Below, in pieces: positions 40,133 through 49,849 of a DNA stretch of 64,000 nt. The notes under the pieces are model-generated. The model made no database searches and was not told the DNA's origin. It saw only the letters and a list, made by a program, of their open reading frames with translations. The stretch lies in NCBI GenBank assembly GCA_013306675.1, contig JABLUY010000122.1, forward strand, positions 44,419 through 108,418. The letters run 5' to 3'. The translations under genes were made by a program, and so were the position numbers. Position 1 is the stretch's first letter; every line of letters begins with the position of its first letter. This stretch comes from Thraustochytrium sp. TN22 (Eukaryota; Sar; Bigyra; Thraustochytrida; Thraustochytriidae).

Positions 40133-42210
40133 AAATGAATCTCCGCCTTTCGTTCATGTAGCACCTACATCCTGGCGGGCTCAAGTGTGATGCAGACGCA
40201 GTCTAGTTACGTGCCGCTGGAAGGCACCTGCTCTGTGAGGACGAGAGTAGGCTGTTTGTCACGTCAAGAGGACGGCCGAGAACCAGTCCTTGCCCGACTT
40301 TCAGTTCTAAAGACGAGACAACTCAACGTCGAAGTGCTGCTCTTTGTCACACGTTGGACTTCGCCGCCACGCGCCGCGTGCCGCCGCGCGCCGCCGCGCG
40401 AACGAGCACAAGTTCGCAAGCACGCGCAAGCCCGTCACCAGCTTTCATTGTGCACTGCGGATCACATGTCCGAATTGTCGCGCTGGCGAGTTGCGCCGTC
40501 GGCGTGGCCACGAGCAGGCAAACGCTAAGCTCAACATGTGAGTGCTTGCCCTTGTCCGACGTCGCCTCCCAGCAGACCCGAGCTTCGCTCTCGACGCTTT
40601 GCGCTTGCACTCACATGGGCTGACGATGCGGCGGCGCTGGCGCGCGCTGGCGAGAAACTTTTGCGAAAGCACCTGGCGGGTGGCTGGCTGCACGTGGAGC
40701 AGCAGCCCAACAGCGGCCCTTGTCCATAAGCAACGGGTTCAAGTGCGGACGATGCCTGCGCTGATCTGCCTTTACGGACCTTGAAGGCTGTCGTCAATGG
40801 ATCAGGCGTGTCCTGCGGTGACTCGGACCCGCGCCGCGCTGCGCCTGAGCCAAAGGCGCACGACCGTGCCGCGTTGCTGCCGCCCAAGGCGCAGCCAGTG
40901 CCCACTGCCACAAAGCGCACCGCCTGTCGGCCCTGTCCGGGCCATGTTTTACTCTTAGTGCCAGCGACGCCGTGCCAGCGCGGCGCTGCAGCGCGTGCGG
41001 CGGCATGTCACGGTAGCAGCCGCAGCCCAGTCTTGTGAACTGCCGACCCGAGTCTACGCGGCACGCGGAGCTCGCCGGCGGAGCAGCCTCTGATTCTGGG
41101 AGACGACTTGGACGTTCTCGCTCCCGCTCTCGCCTCGCGGGAGCCTCTCCCACTAGCGGCAGGGAGTCTCCCTCCAATCGCCTCGCTCTCAACCATTCGA
41201 TCCCTCTCGGAGTCGGAGTCGCCCTCTCGCTCTCACTCTTGCTCCCGCTCTCGTTCTTGCTCTCCGTCCCAGCGTCGTCAATGGATCAGGCGTGTCCTGC
41301 GGTGACTCGGACCCGCGCCGCGCTGCGCCTGAGCCAAAGGCGCACGACCGTGCCGCGTTGCTGCCGCCCAAGGCGCAGCCAGTGCCCACTTCCACAAAGC
41401 GCACCGCCTGTCGGCCCTGTCCGGGCCATGTTTTACTGTTAGTGCCAGCGACGCCGTGCCAGCGCGGCGCTGCAGCGCGTGCGGCGGCATGTCACGGTAG
41501 CAGCCGCAGCCCAGTCTTGTGAACTGCCGACCCGAGTCTACGCGGCACGCGGAGCTCGCCGGCGGAGCAGCCTCAGATTCTGGGAGACGACTTGGACGTT
41601 CTCGCTCTCGCTCTCGCCTCGCGGGAGCCTCTCCCACTAGCGGCAGCCTCCAATCGCCTCGCTCTCAACCATTCGATCCCTCTCGGAGTCGAAGTCGCCC
41701 TCTCGCTCTCACTCTTGCTCCCGCTCTCGTTCTTGCTCTCCGTCCCAGCGGCCCTCGCCGGCCTCCGCGCAGTTGGAGCCGCAGCCGGCGGCGCTGACCA
41801 CGAGGAGGCGCCGAGACAACGCGCGGTGCAGCAGGCTGGGACGCGCAGAAGCCGCGGCCGGGCCCACCTGGGCTCGCAGCCCGGCTTGGAGAGCGCCTTG
41901 GAGCAAATTGGAGGCTCGGCGACCTCCAGGCTTTCGATCGGACGCCTGCACAGGCTGCACTGCCTCACATACATCAGGCCAGGCTGGCTGGTGGCCAAGG
42001 CAGTGTGCGGCGGCGCGGTGGCCACAGCCACAGGCTTGCTTGCAGTGCTGCAGTCGCTGCGGGAGGTTGCTGCGGCCGCCAAGGCTGTCAAAAAGGGGGG
42101 GACACCTTTTACAGGCAGCGTCCAATCGTGGACACCTTTTTCGAGTAAGCGGCCGCAGGGCCGGCTGACGCCGCGGCCGGCAAAGCCGAATCGCAAAGGA
42201 CGTCACCACG
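40133..42210. other. Intergenic region with duplicated flank and a 0.48-kb tandem duplication
   Basis: About 40189-40607 repeats the 3' flank of paralog 3. A direct tandem duplication follows (40791-41751). The last 450 bp before paralog 5 is unique, with ggacaccttt twice at about 42099 and 42129. Open frames inside the duplication do not resemble genes. Confidence 0.55.
40791..41751. repeat. Direct tandem duplication of about 0.48 kb
   Basis: Copy 1 (40791-41274) and copy 2 (41275-41751) both begin tcgtcaatggatcaggcgtg and run in parallel to ctctccgtcccagcg. Differences are a few single bases and a small deletion in copy 2, where copy 1 has cagggagtctccctcc. The near identity implies a recent event. 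Confidence 0.93.
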
Positions 42211-44682
42211 ATGGCCTCCCCACCCTTCGTCATCAACGTGGCTCATGACGGCAAGGACAAGACGGACCGGAACTATGGACGATTGAAGGACACCTTGCTA
42301 AAGACGTTGGTCGAGAATCCGGACGAGCTGGTGCACACGTCCAAGCCGGAGGAGCTGAAACAGATGGTCGAAGATCTTCTCCGCAGCGACTGCACGGGTG
42401 CTGAGCACAGCACGCCGAGGCGCCCTTGGCGGCACAAAAGATTCATCAAAGATTTGGCCAAGGCGGCCCTCAAGGTGAAGCGACCGGGGCACTACATGGA
42501 GCAGCGCACGGCCTCCGAAGGGGATTGCACGTACAAGATCACGGTCCTGAATGCCGGCTTTGATGGCATCCTAGGGCGCCCAAGCACGCAGCTAGCCTAC
42601 GGCCTGTCGAGGAGTGGAGATCAACATGGCACCGAACCCGCGGGGACCGATACGTCGCCAGACGACAGATTGGAGGAGGGCAATGCTGGCCTCTCCAACG
42701 ACGCCGCCGGGCAAAGGTGGCAAGACTTCTCGTTCTTGCAGCAGCTCTTCACAACCAGTTTGGTCCACCTGGTGCCAGACGAGTCCTTCTCGCTGTACGT
42801 GTTCGCCAAGGGCAATGGCGGAGCTGACGTTCCGGTTCTTTACTTGGACTTTCGCGTCAAGGACGAAGGACATCCCAATCTGGACCCTTCCTTGCCACGA
42901 TACTTGCTGGTCTGGGAGATGGACCAGGTGAACCACGACGCTGACCACAAAGGATTCCCAAACGAGGCGCTCCACATGGCTGAGTTCGCCAGCGCATACC
43001 AAAAGGTTCACCTCTACGTGAACTGGGAAGACTCCAGCCAGGACCGCCACATCACACACGCCATGGTGCGGGACCTTCCGTGCTCCAGAAAGGGCGACTG
43101 GGACGCCTGGCTGGCGGAGCGCAACCAGGACAGCCCTGGCGACGCGTTCTTCGCCATCGGCATCATCGTCATCGCGACGTTCCTATCGTACTCCACCGCA
43201 TTGAACGAACCCGTCATCAGCATCCTTGCTGGCGGCCTGGTTGCTGGCATCGCCTCCGAGGAGTGGCTCACGCCGCAAGCCTTCTTCATGGGTGCCATTG
43301 CGCGCTTCTATGGCAATGAGTCGCTCAGCCTGCGCCTGTACTACCGTGCCGACTTTCAGCTGTCCACCAAATCGGTGCTCATCGCTGCCATCGCCTCGGC
43401 GGCCGAGGTCTCCGGTCTCTTCACCACCCTGGTCAGCGATGGCCACGGCGGCACCGTGCCTCGCTGCATCGTGGCGAACCAGACCATCTTCGGCACGCCC
43501 GTTGACTGCGCCAACGACCCCCACGTCCCAAGCAACGTCTATGAGAGCCTCTTCTACCCTACGGGTGAGCTCTGCTGCATCTTCAACCAGCAGGACTTGG
43601 TCGTTACCGTGGCTGCCTGCATCAACATCACGCTGCTCCTGCACACCCTCTTCTCCGGCGTCATCACGTCGCTCAACACCGCAGACTTCCCGTGCCGCCC
43701 CAAGCAGGCTCCGCGTATCTGGGCTGAGCCCCATGGCTACCTTCGCGACCGCCTCTTGGACTTGCAGCCCGTGCGCGAGCCCTGCTACATGTCTGCCCCG
43801 CTTCAACACTTCAGTCTGGATGAGTCTGTGCGGAAGCTGACGGAAATGGAGAGAACGCCGGTGATGGGGGAAAACCGAAAGCTCCCAATATTCTTTGCCG
43901 GCGAGCCTCCCGAGGACGGAAAGGTCGCCACTTGCGATGGGACCTATCACGAAGACGTCGCTGCAAGTCATGAGGAGTCTCGCGCCGAAGACCATTGGGT
44001 CGACCTAGCAGGGCCGGGCTCCCCTCCCAGCCTCTTTTGCTATTGGCTCGCCTCCCCTGTCTCCGCAAAGATTGCCACGGACTATCTCATCTATCGCAGG
44101 CGCATCTCCCTCTGTCTGCTCCCGTTTGCAGTCGTGGAGCAGGTCCTGGCGCTCGTTGGCGGTCTACTCACGCTCGTCTGTGACGTCCCCGTCTCGCTTG
44201 GCTTTCTTTTCGTCGCAGCTCTGCACCACACCGCCAACTGGCTCTCGCGCGATTTGCTGCCGGACCGCCTCATCCCAATGCTCATCAAGGTCTGCTTCTG
44301 GTTCTACACGCCGGCTGACATCTACCTGTATCTGCTCAGCTCCTGCCACGATGTGATTGCCATTCGTGTTGGCGTCCAACCCATCACCTGCCGGGCTCGC
44401 TCCTCGGCGCGCCTCTACCGCTGGGCAGCCATCACCAGTGTGCGCTCCGGCCGCCAGAGCAACCACGCTTGGAGCTTCGGCGAGCACATTGAAGACCAGT
44501 ACTGGAATTGCGCTGACTGCATCATTGCCAACCCGCGCGTGGCCTCCATGGGCATGGTCGACTCCAAATACCACGCCATCGGCCGCCACCGCAGGCTGTG
44601 GATCTACAACGAGGAGGCCAAGTGCTACGCCAATCCTTTTCTTTCTTGCGGCGACAACACAACGCAAGTCTTCGCACCTTGA
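42211..44682 (+). CDS. Array paralog 5: multi-pass membrane protein of unrecognised family, short N-terminus
   Basis: An 823-residue protein, the shortest, starting MASPPFVINVAHDGK; FVIN corresponds to the YHVI of the others. The N-terminal region is about 100-190 residues shorter than in the other forms except paralog 7, has PRRPWRHKRFIKDL, and lacks the Cys spacer. SLYVFAKGNGGADVPVLYLD, LVWEMDQV and the hydrophobic pair (about 310-355) are present. The loop has RCIVANQT and CCIFNQQD. It carries its own insert between LDESVRKL and HWVDLAGPG (about 40 residues, acidic). The C-terminal signature is FGEHIEDQYWNCADC, where His of HCADC is replaced by Asn, and the protein ends FLSCGDNTTQVFAP with no sorting motif. 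It is one of the two most divergent members. Confidence 0.9.
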   Translation: MASPPFVINVAHDGKDKTDRNYGRLKDTLLKTLVENPDELVHTSKPEELKQMVEDLLRSDCTGAEHSTPRRPWRHKRFIKDLAKAALKVKRPGHYMEQRTASEGDCTYKITVLNAGFDGILGRPSTQLAYGLSRSGDQHGTEPAGTDTSPDDRLEEGNAGLSNDAAGQRWQDFSFLQQLFTTSLVHLVPDESFSLYVFAKGNGGADVPVLYLDFRVKDEGHPNLDPSLPRYLLVWEMDQVNHDADHKGFPNEALHMAEFASAYQKVHLYVNWEDSSQDRHITHAMVRDLPCSRKGDWDAWLAERNQDSPGDAFFAIGIIVIATFLSYSTALNEPVISILAGGLVAGIASEEWLTPQAFFMGAIARFYGNESLSLRLYYRADFQLSTKSVLIAAIASAAEVSGLFTTLVSDGHGGTVPRCIVANQTIFGTPVDCANDPHVPSNVYESLFYPTGELCCIFNQQDLVVTVAACINITLLLHTLFSGVITSLNTADFPCRPKQAPRIWAEPHGYLRDRLLDLQPVREPCYMSAPLQHFSLDESVRKLTEMERTPVMGENRKLPIFFAGEPPEDGKVATCDGTYHEDVAASHEESRAEDHWVDLAGPGSPPSLFCYWLASPVSAKIATDYLIYRRRISLCLLPFAVVEQVLALVGGLLTLVCDVPVSLGFLFVAALHHTANWLSRDLLPDRLIPMLIKVCFWFYTPADIYLYLLSSCHDVIAIRVGVQPITCRARSSARLYRWAAITSVRSGRQSNHAWSFGEHIEDQYWNCADCIIANPRVASMGMVDSKYHAIGRHRRLWIYNEEAKCYANPFLSCGDNTTQVFAP

Positions 44683-46019
44683 CTTGAAAATCAGAAATAA
44701 ATCATCTTGTTCGGATCATCGGATGCCGCACGGGCGGCAGGCACGGAACAAAAGTACAGTGCTCGCGATCTGGCTGCGCCAGAACCTGGCGCGCGCTAGC
44801 TAGCTGGCTAGCTAGCGAAACGCTTCGAACTTGTCTTGATCCTGCCGCTCTGCTGTTCTTGTTCTGGCATGCATCGTGCTGTTGTCCTGGCCGGAGGTCG
44901 CGGAGGCCGCCGCTTCCTCGCGTGAAGCGCGTGCTCCTCTCCTCTCCTCGCCTGACTGTCTCGCGAGCCTCGCTTCGTCTCCCCTTGAACCTCAGCCGCG
45001 TGGTGGGCTTCCATGGCGCTGCGTGCAGTGACTGCATAGCTCCGCTTCACCGGCAGCTCGCCCAGACACGACTCGAGCCGTGCCGCGTGCAGGGCAGTGC
45101 AGTGCCGCTCCCACGCCGCCGCGCGCGTCCGATGTCGCGCCTCCACGGCCGTCCAGTCCGGGTCGCCCGGGTCGCGGCGCGTGCAGTGGGAGTGGCCGCG
45201 CCACTGCGCGCCTCCGTCCTCAAGTTCCCGCAAGTTCTCTGCGATGCGTTGCAACTTGCAGCAGCTGGCCGAGCGCCGCATTCAATGTCAATGACTCGCG
45301 CGACCCGCCGACCCGGAGGAGTTCGCGGACGACGGGACCGCGGACGGCCCAGAGATGATAGATCCTCTGCACGGATGCTCCGAGTCGGCCCTCGGCGCGC
45401 GCCGGGCTAGAACCGAGACACGCCGGACGCCGGGAGACGCCGGCGACGCCGGACGACACTGCAGTGCAGTGCAGTGCAGCCTGCCAGGGTACTTGCGGCG
45501 ACGTGGCCGGCCTTCAGACTGTCAGTCACGCGTCAGTGGGAGCGGCGGGCGAGGAAGACACTGCATCGGCGCGCGCGCGCGAGGGAGACACTGCATCGGC
45601 GCGCGCGCGCGCGCCGCACGCGCAAGAGAGGAAGCGAGTTTCACGGCCAAAGCAGGCTAGCTCGCTAGCTAGATTGGCCTCTCGTCGTCGCTGCAGCCGG
45701 GCCTTCTTCCACTTGAACAAAGCAAGCAACCAACCATGGCAAGCCGGACCGGCCATCGCGGACAGCCGCTACTGCAGCCTGGCAGATCGACTCGAACTTG
45801 AAGAAGGTGAGGCGGTCCGAGTCCGAGTCACTGGCGGCGCCGAATGCGAGGGCGGCCCGGGCGTCCGCCCGCGAGCGAGGTAGACCCGGAACTGCTGGCC
45901 GGCCGCGGCCGAAGCCCGTGGCCTAGCTGTGCACGTGCCCCCCCCCCACGCTGGCCGGCCCGCCCACGGTGGTCAGCGCTCCGACGCAGGCCGACTCGCA
46001 CAGCGGCTCGTGCTCGACC
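44683..46019. other. Intergenic region with several short repeats
   Basis: It contains a GCTA/CTAG run (44795-44816), a gcagt run (45461-45479), a 30-base tandem repeat with alternating GC (45551-45610), a second CTAG run (45656-45672) and a poly-C run near 45941. Open frames on both strands lack domains. Confidence 0.5.
45551..45610. repeat. 30-bp tandem repeat with (GC)n, two copies
   Basis: Two copies of gaggaagacactgcatcggc followed by gcgcgcgcgc (one base differs), with the GC alternation extended at the end to 45614. The alternating purine-pyrimidine tract could adopt Z-DNA. Confidence 0.8.
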
Positions 46020-48857
46020 ATGTCGGAGGGCCCGTCGTCGAAATACCATGTGATCAAGACCTACCATGGCGAGGTCCCAGGCAAAGAGGCCGAGAACTAC
46101 GGGAATCTCAAGCCGCATCTCATTGAGCAGCTCTTCAATGCGGGCGAACGTGGGGAAGAGGAGCAAGGGGAGATGCGCAATTATATGGCGTACAAGCCGG
46201 AGGATGTGGAGGAGATGGTCGAGGAGTTCCTGCACGAGGGGCACATGGACGAGGCATACACGTACCTGCGGAAGGACCTCGAGAGGACGCGGCCGGAGCT
46301 TTTCGCGGACGGACGGCCCGACGAGGCGGAGATTGAGGCGGAGATCGGCAAGAACCGGTGGAAAGAGCCGTGGCAGCGTCCGTGGCGGCACACGCGCTTT
46401 ATCCGGGATGTGGCCAAAGTCATCGCAGAGACGAACACGGACGTTAGCGAAGGCACGGACGCCACTCGCTACATGCTGCGGCGCGAGGCCAGAGATCCAG
46501 ATACAGGCATCAAGTACAGGGTCACGGTCCTCAATGCCGGCTTCGAGGCCGTCCTTGGGCAGCCGAACCGGGGCAAGGAGGAAGATGACGACGATGGCCG
46601 CGGAGGAGTTGACAAAGTTTTCTGCCAGTCGTGCTTGGGCGGCTCCAGGTGCTCATGCGAGACGGTGATCAACACCTTTAAAGAGATGATGGGTGGGTGG
46701 TCGCCGCGCGAGCAGGCCGAATTTGACGAGTTTCGCCGCGCGCGTGAGAGAGAGGGCAGCGACTGCGAAGACGATTCGCAGGAGAGCGTTCAAAAGTGGG
46801 AGAATCTCTGGCTCTGGCGCAAGCTGCTCCGGTCTGACCTGGTCAACATGGTGCCGGACCGGGCGTTCTCGCTCTATATTTTTGCAAAGGACGAGGCTGG
46901 CGCGGACGTGCCCATCTACTTTTTGGACCTCCTGATCGACGATGGCCACCTCGTGAATACAGAGGAGTCATGGGCGGACCCGTGCCACCTCCTGCCGCGC
47001 TTCTCGCTGGTCTGGGAGATGGACCAGGTCCTGCGCAACGAGACTCGCAAGGCGTACCCCGACGAGGCGCTGCGCATGGCGGAGCTCTGCAGCGTGTATC
47101 AAAAGGTCTACTTTTACGTCAACTGGCGGGACAAGAGCAGCGACGAGCGCTACATCACGCACACGATCATCCGGGACCTGCCGCGCTCTGGCAAGGGCGC
47201 CTGGGACGAGTGGTTGCATGAGCGCCACAAGGACAGCTGGGGCGACGCCGTTCTCGGCATCTTCGTGATCGTCGGCGCCGCCATCTTGTCGTACTCCACC
47301 ATGCTGGATCAGCCTGTCATCAACATTGTGGCCGGTATTGTGGTGGCTGGCATCGCTTCGGAGGAGTGGATCCCGCCCCAGGCCATCCTCCTGAGCGCCA
47401 TTGCACGCTTCTACGGCAACGAGTCCCTCAGCCTGCGCATGTCCTTTCGCGCCGATCTGGAGCTCTCCACCAAGTCCGTGATCATCTCCGTCATCGCCTC
47501 GGCCGCCGAGGTCTCCACCCTCTTCACCCAGCAGGTCCAAGATGCCAATGGTGACCAGGTGTCGCGCTGCATCGTCGTGAACCAGACCGTCGGCGGCACG
47601 CCCGTCGACTGCGCCAACGACACCGAGGGCTCCGGCGGCGGCTTTCTCGGCCTCTTCTACCCGACCGGCGAGAGGTGCTGCGCTTTCAACCAGCAGGACC
47701 TGGTGCTCTCCATCGCAGCCTGCATCAACATCGTGCTGCTCATGCACACCGCCTTCTCCGGCATCTACACGAGCTTCAGCAACTCCGACTTCCCGCGGCG
47801 GCCCAGGCAGACTCCGCGCATCTGGGTCGAGCGGCACGGCTTCTTTCGCAGGCGCCTCATGGACTTGCAGCCGGTGCGCGAGTCGTGCTACGTGGCAAGC
47901 CCGCTCGGCCACTTCGGTCTGCAGGAGGCCATGAATGATCCCAAGGAGAAGGAGATCAACCCGGAACGTCAGATGTTCTTCGTTGGCAAGCCGCTCGACT
48001 ACCACAAGATCGGTGCGGAGGACCCTCACCAGACCAAGGCCCACTATATTGACCTCGCGGCGCCAGGGTCGCCCTCCAGCATATTCTGCTACTGGCTTGC
48101 GTCCCCGGTCAGTGCCAGGATCGCCGTGGACGTCATGGTGTACGGCAACTACTGGACGCTGCGGCTGCTGCCGCTCGCACTCGTGGAGCAGCTCCTCGCG
48201 CTCTTGGGCGGCCTCCTCACACTCGCCTTTGACCTCCCCGTGGCCCTCGCGCTCTTCTGCGTCGCTGCACTCAACAAGATCAACGTGGTCCACCGCAAAG
48301 CCGTGCCACAGTGGCTTGTGACCCGGCTGGTCTCCTGGAGCCTCGACCTCTACGCTCCGGTCGACCTCTACCTCGCGCTGCTCAACCTTTACTACGACCG
48401 GGTCGCACGGGTCGCTGGCGTCGACCCTGTCACGTGCCGATCGCGGTCCACCGCGCGCCTCTACCGCTGGGCGGCCATTAGCGCTGTGCGCACTGGCCGA
48501 CAGAGCAACCACGCCTGGTGCTTTGGCGAGCACATCGACTCGGGCTACTGGCACTGTGCCGACTGCGTTATTCTCAACCCGCGTCACAACTCCATGGGCA
48601 TGGTCGACTCGAAGCGCCCGGCCATCAAGCGCCACCGCAGGCTGTGGATCCACGATGTCGGCGCCAGGCTCTTCAGAAACCCCTACCTCTCCTGCGGCGA
48701 CAACACGAAGCGCCACTCCGCGCCTCCATCTCCGCCGAGCGGCACTGGACGTCGCGGTAGCAGCACTGCGAGTGGCACGTCTGCTCTGCGCCGATCTCTG
48801 GGCCTGAGCGATAGCTCGGCGTCCTCGAGTGGCGATCACACTCATGACGCCAAGTAG
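46020..48857 (+). CDS. Array paralog 6: multi-pass membrane protein of unrecognised family, Ser-rich tail
   Basis: A 945-residue protein starting MSEGPSSKYHVIKT (17 upstream codons are open but not used). PWQRPWRHTRFI, the Cys spacer VFCQSCLGGSRCSC and an acidic Arg/Glu stretch precede SLYIFAKDEAGADVPIYFLD. The hydrophobic pair (about 410-455), NQT loop, CCAFNQQD and the later membrane segments follow the family plan. The C-terminal signature FGEHIDSGYWHCADC and NPYLSCGDN is intact, then a unique extension of about 45 residues rich in Ser, Pro, Gly and Thr (for example SDSSASSSGDH), a possible phosphorylated tail. By eye it is most like paralog 2 in the membrane half. No intron. Confidence 0.9.
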   Translation: MSEGPSSKYHVIKTYHGEVPGKEAENYGNLKPHLIEQLFNAGERGEEEQGEMRNYMAYKPEDVEEMVEEFLHEGHMDEAYTYLRKDLERTRPELFADGRPDEAEIEAEIGKNRWKEPWQRPWRHTRFIRDVAKVIAETNTDVSEGTDATRYMLRREARDPDTGIKYRVTVLNAGFEAVLGQPNRGKEEDDDDGRGGVDKVFCQSCLGGSRCSCETVINTFKEMMGGWSPREQAEFDEFRRAREREGSDCEDDSQESVQKWENLWLWRKLLRSDLVNMVPDRAFSLYIFAKDEAGADVPIYFLDLLIDDGHLVNTEESWADPCHLLPRFSLVWEMDQVLRNETRKAYPDEALRMAELCSVYQKVYFYVNWRDKSSDERYITHTIIRDLPRSGKGAWDEWLHERHKDSWGDAVLGIFVIVGAAILSYSTMLDQPVINIVAGIVVAGIASEEWIPPQAILLSAIARFYGNESLSLRMSFRADLELSTKSVIISVIASAAEVSTLFTQQVQDANGDQVSRCIVVNQTVGGTPVDCANDTEGSGGGFLGLFYPTGERCCAFNQQDLVLSIAACINIVLLMHTAFSGIYTSFSNSDFPRRPRQTPRIWVERHGFFRRRLMDLQPVRESCYVASPLGHFGLQEAMNDPKEKEINPERQMFFVGKPLDYHKIGAEDPHQTKAHYIDLAAPGSPSSIFCYWLASPVSARIAVDVMVYGNYWTLRLLPLALVEQLLALLGGLLTLAFDLPVALALFCVAALNKINVVHRKAVPQWLVTRLVSWSLDLYAPVDLYLALLNLYYDRVARVAGVDPVTCRSRSTARLYRWAAISAVRTGRQSNHAWCFGEHIDSGYWHCADCVILNPRHNSMGMVDSKRPAIKRHRRLWIHDVGARLFRNPYLSCGDNTKRHSAPPSPPSGTGRRGSSTASGTSALRRSLGLSDSSASSSGDHTHDAK

Positions 48858-49849
48858 TTTGGTGGCCACTCTTCCGATCAAAGAACTTGAACAAACTCTG
48901 ATGACAGTGAGGGTCTGAGTCCAAGTCCGAGCCCGAGGCCTAAAGTTAGTCCTCACTCAGGCTGGCACTCACACGTTGACCCGGGCCGCAGTAGATACTG
49001 TTCGTCACTGCACCAAGTTATGTCACGGCTCCAGCTTCGTTCACCACGAAAGGAAAGGGCCGCGAAAGGGGGGTCCGCGAAGATTCCACGGTCGTACCTT
49101 CTCTATGTCCGGCCGCCACTCGCACTGCCAGTGCAGCGCCGCCAGCACCGCGACTCCGAGCCGGAGAGCGCGAGTTCTCGCAGCGCTGAGCTTGCAGCTG
49201 CGCCGCAGCCTCGAGCTCGCAGCGCCGAGCCCGCGCGCTGTCGCAGCGTCGCAGCAGGCCGCGCGGCGCTCGCCCGCTCGCCCTCTGCGGGTCGGCCCTC
49301 CTCGCCTCCACTGCAGTGACCCTGGCGCGTGCCCCCGTGAGCCGCACGCGCCCCGCCGCCTGCGGCTGACTTGCGGCTCGCGCCGGCGCGCCCGCGCGAG
49401 CCCAGCCGCGCGGAGCCGCGGCGGCGCGCGCGCGCCCGCGCCCCTCGCGCCGGCCGCCGGCCGGGCCCGCGCCGCGGCCTCGAGCGCGGCGGCGGCGGCG
49501 GCGGCGGCCAGGAGAACGCGGCGGACGCGCCGCGGGACCCGCAAAACGCGCTGCCACGCGCGTGCGAACCGGTGATTCGGCGGCGAATGGAGCAGTGTAG
49601 AGCGCGCAGAGCAAGCTTGCGGAGGCTCGAGCCCGACTTGCAAGGCGACGACGCAAGGCGCGTCGAGCCGTGGCCGGCGTCGGAGTAGCTGGCTGAGGCA
49701 AAGCGCTGCACGGCCGCGTGCGAGGCCAAGGTCGGTCGCGCTGCAGGCGCGGCAAAAGCCGAACGCGCGACGCGCGCTGGACTGCACGGCACTGCGCCGC
49801 GCTGCAGCGGGGGCGACGCGGACGGCCTGAGGGCGGGACGCACGGAAGG
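48858..49849. other. Intergenic region upstream of paralog 7
   Basis: About 1 kb, extremely GC-rich, with a GGC run (49488-49506). Open frames on both strands are Ala/Arg/Pro-rich and not supported. The frame of paralog 7 is open from 49718, but that part reads as non-coding. Confidence 0.4.

Noticed and set aside
46968-48956. 662-codon minus-strand frame
   Set aside because: It is antisense to paralog 6; similar shadow frames lie opposite the other paralogs at the same positions.
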